This document shows, piece after piece, positions 6,989 through 13,290 of a DNA stretch of 13,290 nt; the stretch's first letter is position 1; the number at the start of each line of letters is the position of its first letter. The stretch lies in NCBI GenBank assembly GCA_024638345.1, contig JAHEKL010000049.1:1-13290 (forward strand), read 5' to 3'. Position numbers and translations under genes: made by a program. The DNA is from Gammaproteobacteria bacterium (GTDB lineage: Bacteria; Gemmatimonadota; Gemmatimonadetes; Longimicrobiales; Gaopeijiaceae). The notes under the pieces were generated by a model. That model saw nothing but the letters and a program-made list of their open reading frames with translations, did no database searches and had not been told where the DNA came from.

Positions 6989-8977
6989 TCAGAGCCCGAA
7001 CGGATAGGTGTCGGGTGATTCGACCCCGTGCGACGGCGACGGCTCGAGCGGCGACACCGAAGCCGTCTCGTCGAACCACACGAGCTCGTCGAACTGCGCC
7101 GGCAGAACCGCTTGGAGATAGTGGCTCGCGAGCTCCGTCTCGGGGCGGTAGATGACCCCGATGGCTCGTTCGAGCCGGGGCGGGCGGAGCTCGTCCCGAA
7201 CCGCCGCGCGTCTCGGCTCGCGCAGGTGGAGGAGAAAGGCGGGGACCTCGGATTCGTGAAACAGACGCTCGTAGCTATCGGGATGAGCGGGCCGCACCTG
7301 CATCCTCTGCATTTCTCCACCCCAGTCGGAGGCGGCGGCAACCGTTCCGTGATCGGTACTGAATCCTACGATATACGATTCCTCCCCGAAGTTCTCCCGA
7401 CAGAGCTGGCCGACGTTGAGCTCACCTCGAGCGCTCATCTCCGTCGCGGACGCGTCCCCCACATGTGAGTTGTGTTCCCACACGACGCCTCGCGACTCGG
7501 GACCATAGAATGCCATGAGTGATCGCAGCGTATCGAACATGTGGGTGTCTCTGAGATTCCAGGAGGCAGCCGCACCGTAATACATCGCTCGGTAGTAGCG
7601 CTCAGCGTTGGCAACGACCCTAGCGTTCTGAGCCGCGTCGAAGAATCGCTCCCCGTCTCGCTCGGCGTATGCGAGCCTGCGTCGAAGCATTTCCCCCAGC
7701 ATCCCGACGACAGCCTCTTCCGCGCTCTCATAGCGTCCAGCCAGAACCGCGCGACCGTAGGCGGCCGGATCCCGCTGCCAGGGCGTCAGCACCCCGTAAC
7801 GCCTCCGGGCGACACGGGCTGCGTCGGGATCCACCTCATCCAGGTAGGACAGGACGGCGGCAATCGAAGTGAACAGACTGTAGAGATCCAGGCCGTGGAA
7901 GCCTACGCGGCTTTCGCGCGCAGGTTTTGAGAGATTTCGAGCGCGGAGCCACCCGACGAAGTCATCTACCTCCTTGTTCCTCCACATCCAGGTGGGGAAC
8001 CTCGCGAAGGGCTCGAATTCGAGGGTCGAGCGCGGCGGATCGCCGAGAACATAGGTGTCCACCCGCGCGGCATCCGGCCAGTCGGCCTCCACGGCCACGA
8101 AGTCGAATCCGCAACGCTCGATGAGCTCCTTGGTGATCCGAGCGCGCATCTGGTAGAACTCACGGGTGCCGTGTGTGGATTCGCCGAGGAGCACTAGCCG
8201 CGCGTCACCAATCCGATCGATCAGTGGGCCGAGATCGGCCGAGTCGATGTCCGAAATGGGTTCGGCCGTCTCACGGATCAGCTTGGGTATCGACCGATCA
8301 GGGTCACCAGCGTGCCTAGGTGCCGCGGGAACCCTCTCCTCCCAGCCCTCCTTTCCAATGAGCGGAACGAACCGGACCGGACCCAGCGAGTCCTCGCGAA
8401 AGCGATCGTCGCTCTCGCGCACGACTCGCGTCAGGTTCTGAGTGGAGACGTCGGGGCCTACCGGGATGACGAGGCGTCCTCCGATCGCGAGCTGCGAGCG
8501 GAGGGTCTTCGGGATCTCGGGGCCGCCCGCAGCGACCGCGATCGCGTCGAAGGGCGCATGCTCGGGCCAACCGAGAGTGCCGTCGGCGCACAATACGTGG
8601 ACGTTCTCGTAGCCCAGCCGACTCAGCCTCTCCCGAGCCTCGTCCGCCAGGGGTTCCAGGCGCTCGACTGTGTACACCTCCCTCGCGATCTGTCCCAGGA
8701 CCGCTGCCGCATAGCCCGAGCCGGTTCCTATCTCGAGAACGCGCTCGCCTCCGTGTAACCCCAGGGCCTCGATCGTGACCGCGACGATATAAGGTTGGGA
8801 GATCGTCTGCTCGTGGCCTATCGGCAGAGCCGTATCCTGGTAGGCGAACTCGGCCAGCGCCTCCGGAACGAAGGCTTCGCGCGGCACCTCACGAAAGGCC
8901 TCGAGGACCGCCTGGTCCGAGATCCCTCGCCGGGCCAGGTGCAGGTTGACCATTCGGTCTCGATCGCTGGAGGGCAT
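6989..8977 (-). CDS. Fusion: protein-L-isoaspartate O-methyltransferase + erythromycin-esterase-family domain
   Basis: The product has 662 residues counted from the ATG at 8977. The N-terminal part (about 1-215) is a protein-L-isoaspartate methyltransferase. It has TISQPYIVA (58-66), SAM-binding VLEIGTGSGY (about 80-89) and AVAAGGPEIP. Enzymes of this class use SAM to start repair of isoaspartyl damage in aged proteins. The C-terminal part (about 246-650) is an erythromycin esterase-like domain. It has LGESTHG (264-270, His269 matching the EreA/EreB catalytic histidine), VEADWPDA with Glu297, and HNSHVGDA (502-509). Macrolide hydrolysis is only one activity in that family, so the substrate is unknown. 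The frame extends upstream, but this ATG is preferred: it overlaps the ATPase stop by one base (TAATG) and has GAGG seven bases upstream (8985-8988). Both halves appear intact, with no frameshift. Confidence 0.93.
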   Translation of the reverse strand: MPSSDRDRMVNLHLARRGISDQAVLEAFREVPREAFVPEALAEFAYQDTALPIGHEQTISQPYIVAVTIEALGLHGGERVLEIGTGSGYAAAVLGQIAREVYTVERLEPLADEARERLSRLGYENVHVLCADGTLGWPEHAPFDAIAVAAGGPEIPKTLRSQLAIGGRLVIPVGPDVSTQNLTRVVRESDDRFREDSLGPVRFVPLIGKEGWEERVPAAPRHAGDPDRSIPKLIRETAEPISDIDSADLGPLIDRIGDARLVLLGESTHGTREFYQMRARITKELIERCGFDFVAVEADWPDAARVDTYVLGDPPRSTLEFEPFARFPTWMWRNKEVDDFVGWLRARNLSKPARESRVGFHGLDLYSLFTSIAAVLSYLDEVDPDAARVARRRYGVLTPWQRDPAAYGRAVLAGRYESAEEAVVGMLGEMLRRRLAYAERDGERFFDAAQNARVVANAERYYRAMYYGAAASWNLRDTHMFDTLRSLMAFYGPESRGVVWEHNSHVGDASATEMSARGELNVGQLCRENFGEESYIVGFSTDHGTVAAASDWGGEMQRMQVRPAHPDSYERLFHESEVPAFLLHLREPRRAAVRDELRPPRLERAIGVIYRPETELASHYLQAVLPAQFDELVWFDETASVSPLEPSPSHGVESPDTYPFGL

Positions 8978-11799
8978 TACGAGACCTCGCCCGTCGACGG
9001 GGCAGGCCGGGACATGGAGGCCCGTGCCGTCTTCCCAAGCTGACCCAAGAGTAGAGGAACGAGCGCTGCGGCGACCACCACGCTCCAATCCGACGTGGAG
9101 AGCGGTACGGTCTCCAGCACCCGGGAGAGAGGCCCGAAATAGACCGCCATGAGTTGAAGCCCTAGGGTGAACGCCACCGCGGACCAGACCCAGCCGTTCT
9201 GAAAGAGGCGCCTCGAGATGAATACTTGGTCGTGTCTTCGAGCGTTGAAGACATGAAAGAGCTGTGCCAAGGCCAACGTCATGAACGCGATGGTGATCGC
9301 CCGCTCGATCTCTCCGCCGCCGCGAAGCGCAAACAGATATGCCGACAGGGTCGAGATCGTGATCACGAGCCCGTACTGAGCGACCAGCGCGAGGAACGAA
9401 CGCGACAGTATCGCCGCGTCGGGAGAGCGCGGGGGTCTGGCCATGACGTCCTCCTCGGGCGGCTCCACCGCAAGCGCAAGCGCCGGAAACACATCGGTGA
9501 CCAGGTTGAGCCAGAGAATCTGAAGCGGGAGCAAAGGAAGGGGCAACCCCGCGACTCCCGCCACGAGGATCACCAGAACTTCCGACAAATTACACGAGAA
9601 GAGATAGAACACGAACTTTCGGATGTTGTCGAAAATGACCCGGCCCTCTTCCACGGCGGCGCCTATGGTCTCGAATCGGTCATCCTGTAGCACAACACCG
9701 GCCGTCTCCTTGGCCACGTCCGTTCCGCGACCTCCCATGGCCACTCCGATATCCGCTCGCTTGAGCGCCGGCGCATCGTTCACCCCGTCGCCGAGCATCG
9801 CGACAATCTCACCCCGACGCTGAAAGGCTTCTACGATACGTAGCTTGTCCGCGGGAGTGACGCGGCTGAAGATCGAGGTTCCCTCGACGCGCTCGGCCAG
9901 GTCTTCGTCGCTCATGCGAGAGAGCACCTTTCCCTCGATCGGCTCCGAACCCTCGGGGTCGAGCCCCAGCTGCCCACCGATCGCAGTAGCCGTCACGGAC
10001 TGATCGCCCGTGATCATGACCGTGCGCACGCCCGCTTCGCGCAGACGGTCGATGGTCTCCCGGACTCCCGGCGCGGGAGGATCTTCGATGCCGACGAAGC
10101 CCACGAACGTCAGATCCACGAGGGCGTGCTCATCGAGCTCGACGCCGGGAGGGAGATTCCGGACGGCCAGGGCCAAGACCCGAAGTCCCTTGCTTGCGAG
10201 CTCACGGTTCCGCTCGAGCAGGGCCTTTCGCCCCTCTTCATCGAGGCTCACTGGCCCTTGTGTCGACAGGCGGTTCTGCGCGGCCGCAACGATTCGGCCG
10301 GGTGCTCCCTTGACGTAGGCCACCCGACCTCCGTCCGGCACTTGGTGAAAGGTGGCCATCATGCTGCGCTCGCTCGTGAAGGGGACCTCGCCGAGCTCGG
10401 GCTGCGCCTCGAGGACCGTTTCCCTCTCCAGTCCCGCTTTTCTCCCGAGAACCAGGAGCGCGCCTTCGGTCGGATCACCTTGGATCCGGACGCCAGCGCC
10501 ACCGACCCCCCCGGGATCCGTGCCGGTATCCTCCACCTTTAGGGTGGCCCGGTTCGTCAGGACACCGATCCGAAGTGCCAACCCCAGAGCGTCCTCGGCC
10601 GAGTACTGGACTCTGACTGCGACATCTCCATGCGGGTGCAACCCGGTCTCGGACACCTCGAAGTGGAGGTCTGCCACCTCGATCCTCGTGGCGGTCATCC
10701 ATCCACCCGTCAGGGTTCCGGTCTTGTCCGCGCAGATGACGGTCGCTGAGCCGAGGGTCTCGACCGCCGGCAGGCTGCGAACCAGAGCACGTCGCCGGGC
10801 CATTCTCCGCATGCCCAGAGCCAGCGTGATGGTGGCCACGACCGGAAGGCCCTCCGGAACGGCGGCGATCGCGAGAGCGATACCGGTCTGGAGCATCAGC
10901 CAGGCCTCACCGCCCCGCACCACACCGAGTCCGGTGACCACGGCCGCAATGACGAGCGTGATCCAGACGAGTCGCCGTCCGAGCGCGTCCAGCCGATTCT
11001 CCAGAGGGGTCTCTTCGCTCTGGGTGGCCTGTACGAGCTCGGCGATCCGGCCGATCTCCGTCTCACGGCCCGTCCCGATGACGACACCGCGCCCCGACCC
11101 GGAAGCCACGAGCGTGCCCTTGTAGACCATGGAGCTGCGCTCTGCGAGCGCGGTAGAGACCTCGTCAGCCGGATCCCCGATGGGCTTCGGTTCCTTTGAG
11201 ACCGGAGCCGATTCACCGGTGAGGGGAGCCTCGACCAGCCTCAACTCGTTGGTCGACAGCAGTCGGGCGTCGGCCGGAACCGCCTCCCCCGCCTCGAGGA
11301 GGACGATGTCTCCCGGCACCACCTCCCTTGCATCGATCACACTCGCCTCTCCGTTACGCCGTACCCGCGCCTCGCTCACCTGCGTGCGTCGGAGTGCCTC
11401 CATCGCATTCCTGGCTTTCCACTCGACCCAGAATCCAATGGACATGTTCGCGATCAAGACCGCGGCGATCGCCGCGGCTTCGAGCAGATCCCCGAGGAGA
11501 AGGGCGATGCCTGCCGCCGCAAGAAGGAGAAGCACGACCAGGCTCTTTCCCTGCGCCAACAGGAGCTTCCACGCCGGATCCGGATCGCGCAGCACCAGAG
11601 TGTTCGGCCCGTAGCGCTGGAGCCGCAGAGCGGCCTCCGAACCGTCGAGACCGTGCGGCGAGGCTCGAACGGCTTCGAGTGCCGACTCCGCAGAGACCGC
11701 GTGCCAGACAGGGACGTTCATCTCCGCAGCGGGGCTGGCACTTGTTCCGGCCGCTCCCGATCGTGGCATTTCGTCTCCAGTTGGGACATTCATTCCCAT
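8977..11799 (-). CDS. Cation-transporting P-type ATPase, Ca2+ (P2A) type
   Basis: The 940-residue protein has every hallmark of a P2-type pump. There is an N-terminal cation-ATPase segment (WHAVSAESALEAV), the actuator TGES (194-197), PEGLP in M4 (315-319) and the phosphorylated Asp358 in DKTGT. KGAP (497-500) marks the nucleotide domain, and TGDQ (597-600) and GDGVND (670-675) the phosphorylation domain. About ten membrane segments are expected. SERCA-like ion ligands are visible: Asn737 and Glu740 in M5, and Asn765, Thr768 and Asp769 in M6. The M8 position usually Glu appears to be Gln846. Calcium is most likely, with manganese possible. The start is uncertain. ATG 11799 has a poor site, ATG 11793 has GAGG seven bases away inside a hairpin, and ATG 11769 has GGAG five bases upstream (11775-11778). 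The longest form is given. The methyltransferase-esterase gene is directly coupled downstream. Confidence 0.95.
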   Translation of the reverse strand: MGMNVPTGDEMPRSGAAGTSASPAAEMNVPVWHAVSAESALEAVRASPHGLDGSEAALRLQRYGPNTLVLRDPDPAWKLLLAQGKSLVVLLLLAAAGIALLLGDLLEAAAIAAVLIANMSIGFWVEWKARNAMEALRRTQVSEARVRRNGEASVIDAREVVPGDIVLLEAGEAVPADARLLSTNELRLVEAPLTGESAPVSKEPKPIGDPADEVSTALAERSSMVYKGTLVASGSGRGVVIGTGRETEIGRIAELVQATQSEETPLENRLDALGRRLVWITLVIAAVVTGLGVVRGGEAWLMLQTGIALAIAAVPEGLPVVATITLALGMRRMARRRALVRSLPAVETLGSATVICADKTGTLTGGWMTATRIEVADLHFEVSETGLHPHGDVAVRVQYSAEDALGLALRIGVLTNRATLKVEDTGTDPGGVGGAGVRIQGDPTEGALLVLGRKAGLERETVLEAQPELGEVPFTSERSMMATFHQVPDGGRVAYVKGAPGRIVAAAQNRLSTQGPVSLDEEGRKALLERNRELASKGLRVLALAVRNLPPGVELDEHALVDLTFVGFVGIEDPPAPGVRETIDRLREAGVRTVMITGDQSVTATAIGGQLGLDPEGSEPIEGKVLSRMSDEDLAERVEGTSIFSRVTPADKLRIVEAFQRRGEIVAMLGDGVNDAPALKRADIGVAMGGRGTDVAKETAGVVLQDDRFETIGAAVEEGRVIFDNIRKFVFYLFSCNLSEVLVILVAGVAGLPLPLLPLQILWLNLVTDVFPALALAVEPPEEDVMARPPRSPDAAILSRSFLALVAQYGLVITISTLSAYLFALRGGGEIERAITIAFMTLALAQLFHVFNARRHDQVFISRRLFQNGWVWSAVAFTLGLQLMAVYFGPLSRVLETVPLSTSDWSVVVAAALVPLLLGQLGKTARASMSRPAPSTGEVS

Positions 11800-11984
11800 G
11801 CCTCGCGTGGGCGAGGGTCTTCCCGTGACCTCGCGGGCGTCTCCCCGGGGCCAGGCAAGCCAAGCGCGTCAGGAACTGGCATCCCAGCGCCCCCGGCATG
11901 TCGAGGCACGGACGTTACACTTATTCTGATCTGGTTCACCGTCCCCCGAGGTTTCCGCTCTCTCCAACCGGTCCGGGCAGCTCA
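11800..11984. other. Divergent intergenic region between the ATPase and NuoEF-like genes
   Basis: These 185 bases separate two divergent genes and should contain both promoters. The most AT-rich patch is about 11914-11930 and includes TATTCT (11922-11927), a possible plus-strand -10, but no matching -35 is seen. The ATPase side contains the alternating 6-base elements listed separately. I see no FNR-like TTGAT-N4-ATCAA site and no convincing sigma-54 site. Confidence 0.4.
11801..11834 (-). promoter_or_regulatory. Alternating GCGAGG/CCTCGC elements in the ATPase leader
   Basis: On the minus strand the order is GCGAGG (11834-11829), CCTCGC (11816-11811), GCGAGG (11806-11801), then the ATGs at 11799 and 11793. 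The middle element can pair with either outer copy: a 6-bp stem with a 12-base loop, or a 6-bp stem with a 4-base loop. The second hairpin buries the GAGG that would serve the ATG at 11793. The arrangement suits mutually exclusive structures controlling access to the start. The pairing is read from the sequence; regulatory use is inferred. Confidence 0.35.
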
Positions 11985-13290
11985 GTGCATCTTCTCAAGG
12001 AATGGGCCGAGCGTCGATCCAAGGGCAACGTCAACGCCCTCGACGCTCTTCGCGAAGGCCAGGACGACTGGACGGTCGCCGAGGCGACGGGGCTTCCTGC
12101 TGCGACCGTCGAGGGTGTGCGCACGTTCTACACACTCCTGGACGGAACGAAGCCACGGACCTGTACCGGCACCGCCTGCAGCTTCGCACGAGGGTGGGCG
12201 AAGCCGACTGGAGCCGAGGTCCACTGCGTCGGGCGATGCTACGAAGCACCGTGTTCCCTCGAGAGGGGGGAGTTCGCCATTCCCGTCAAGGCTCTGACCG
12301 ATGAGCCGGTGGTCTTTCGCTCGATTCTTCGCTCCGGTTCCGAGACTCGAATGCAGGAGATGTACGCGCTTCCCGCAGCCCCGTCGATCCTCGACACCCT
12401 CGACGCCACCGGTTTACGGGGCCGGGGAGGTGCCGCCTTTCCTACTGGGGCGAAGTGGCGAGCTGCCGCGGAAACCCCGTCGGACGTGCGGTACGTGGTG
12501 GCCAATGGTGACGAGGGCGATCCAGGGTCGTATGTGGACCGTCTGCTGCTCGAGCAGGACCCCCACGCAGTGCTCGCGGGCATGAATGCCTGCGCCGCCG
12601 CCACCGGGGCAACGCATGGCATCGTATACGTTCGCGGCGAATACCCTCGCGCCGTCGAGGTCGTGCGCGAAGCGATCGATCAAGCGAGAGAGCTGTTCGT
12701 CCCCGGCTTCGACGTCTCGATCCACGTGGGAGCGGGAAGCTATGTCTGCGGCGAGGAAACGGCGTTGTTGCGGGCGATCGAGGGCCTCCGTGCCGAGCCC
12801 AGCCCAAGACCACCCTACCCCGCCGAGTCCGGTCTGCACGGCCGACCGACTGTGGTTCAGAACGTCGAGACACTCGCTGTCGTACCCTGGATTCTGGCCA
12901 CTGGACGCGGCCCCCAGACCAAGGCCTTCAGCTTGTCCGGCGCCTTGGAGACCCCTTGTGCCGTCGAGGCCCCGTTCGGCATGGAGTTGCGTGAAGTGCT
13001 CATGAAGGCGGGTGGCGGCCCTCCTCCGGGTCGACGCTGGAAGATGGCGCTAGTGGGCGGACCGATGGGTCGTCTGGTTCCCGAGACCCGGTTCGAGATA
13101 CCGCTGAGCTTTTCACACCTGCCAGGCATGGGACACGGCGGGATCGTGGTCCTCGATGACTCCGTCTCCGCGAGGGTACTCGCGGAGCATCTCTTCAGCT
13201 TCGCCGCCTCGGAGTCCTGTGGTAGCTGCACCCCATGCCGTGTAGGAACGGCTCAGCTCGTTCGAAGCAAGGACCGAGCTTCGCTTTCCC
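11985..13290 (+). CDS. NuoE-NuoF fusion, NADH/FMN iron-sulfur subunit (formate dehydrogenase beta or HoxF-like), 3' end outside window
   Basis: 435 codons are visible. Residues about 1-100 are a NuoE-like thioredoxin-fold domain with its four [2Fe-2S] cysteines, CTGTAC (60, 65) and CVGRC (81, 85). From about 130 the protein is NuoF-like. It has GLRGRGGAAFPTG (143-155, NADH/FMN loop), NGDEGDPGSY (174-183), GAGSYVCGEETALL (249-262), PTVVQNVETLA (288-298) and the [4Fe-4S] motif ESCGSCTPCRVG (410-421). The module takes electrons between NAD(H) and FMN and passes them along iron-sulfur clusters. In fused form it is typical of soluble NAD-dependent formate dehydrogenases and hydrogenases, whose catalytic subunit would lie downstream. 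GTG 11985 fits the domain start but has only a weak ribosome binding site. An in-frame ATG at 11898 would add 29 residues, with lower GC at third positions than the rest of the gene, and is less likely. Confidence 0.9.
   Translation, partial: MHLLKEWAERRSKGNVNALDALREGQDDWTVAEATGLPAATVEGVRTFYTLLDGTKPRTCTGTACSFARGWAKPTGAEVHCVGRCYEAPCSLERGEFAIPVKALTDEPVVFRSILRSGSETRMQEMYALPAAPSILDTLDATGLRGRGGAAFPTGAKWRAAAETPSDVRYVVANGDEGDPGSYVDRLLLEQDPHAVLAGMNACAAATGATHGIVYVRGEYPRAVEVVREAIDQARELFVPGFDVSIHVGAGSYVCGEETALLRAIEGLRAEPSPRPPYPAESGLHGRPTVVQNVETLAVVPWILATGRGPQTKAFSLSGALETPCAVEAPFGMELREVLMKAGGGPPPGRRWKMALVGGPMGRLVPETRFEIPLSFSHLPGMGHGGIVVLDDSVSARVLAEHLFSFAASESCGSCTPCRVGTAQLVRSKDRASLS

Noticed and set aside
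6989..8977. Macrolide resistance gene
   Set aside because: The Ere fold alone does not show macrolide hydrolysis; there is no resistance context or mobile element, and the fusion points to another role.
8978..9088. Upstream extension of the methyltransferase-esterase gene to ATG 9088
   Set aside because: It would overlap the ATPase by 112 bases and adds non-conserved residues, whereas the ATG at 8977 has a ribosome binding site and a TAATG junction.
11653..12304. Plus-strand open frames starting at 11653 and 12002 across the ATPase/NuoEF boundary
   Set aside because: They overlap the NuoE-like frame, which has the conserved cysteines; their products are arginine- and proline-rich with no family match.
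1..13290. CRISPR array, tRNA, rRNA, insertion sequence or prophage
   Set aside because: No spaced repeats, cloverleaf, rRNA core, transposase or phage gene was recognised on either strand.

Overview
The window is high-GC DNA with nine protein-coding genes packed almost end to end, with short gaps, one-base stop/start overlaps and no gene-free stretch over 300 bases. The PQQ-propeller protein at the left edge resembles, from memory, those of Gemmatimonadota or related soil and marine phyla. That placement is tentative, because no rRNA or other phylogenetic marker is present. I see no tRNA, rRNA, CRISPR array, insertion sequence or phage gene.

Layout, left to right. (1) 1-584, minus: the N-terminal part of an exported PQQ-type beta-propeller dehydrogenase, running off the left edge. 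(2) 747-6131, minus: a likely four-gene operon read right to left. It encodes a DUF4136-like lipoprotein, phosphoenolpyruvate synthase (ppsA), a metallo-beta-lactamase/beta-CASP RNA-processing nuclease and a tandem-domain universal stress protein. A plausible terminator follows at about 702-723. (3) 6416-6973, plus: a short VIT1/CCC1-family membrane protein, divergent from the operon. (4) 6989-11799, minus: a two-gene unit of a Ca2+-type P-type ATPase followed, through a TAATG stop/start overlap, by a fusion of protein-L-isoaspartate methyltransferase with an erythromycin-esterase-family domain. (5) 11985 to the right edge, plus: a NuoE-NuoF fusion, the NADH/FMN module of a soluble NAD-dependent formate dehydrogenase, hydrogenase or related complex, with its 3' end outside the window.

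Taken together this looks like a stress or low-energy survival island. It combines stress signalling (USP), RNA turnover (beta-CASP nuclease), gluconeogenic rerouting (PEP synthase), cation handling (P2A ATPase, VIT-like protein), repair of aged proteins (PCMT) and an accessory NADH module. The mycobacterial DosR dormancy regulon also holds USPs, a P2A ATPase (CtpF) and an erythromycin-esterase fusion (Rv2030c). The co-occurrence here suggests an analogous module in an unrelated lineage. This is inference from gene content; I found no clear shared operator.

The points most worth a second look are the PCMT-esterase fusion, the alternating GCGAGG/CCTCGC elements over the ATPase start, the unusually compact NuoE domain, and the island as a whole.
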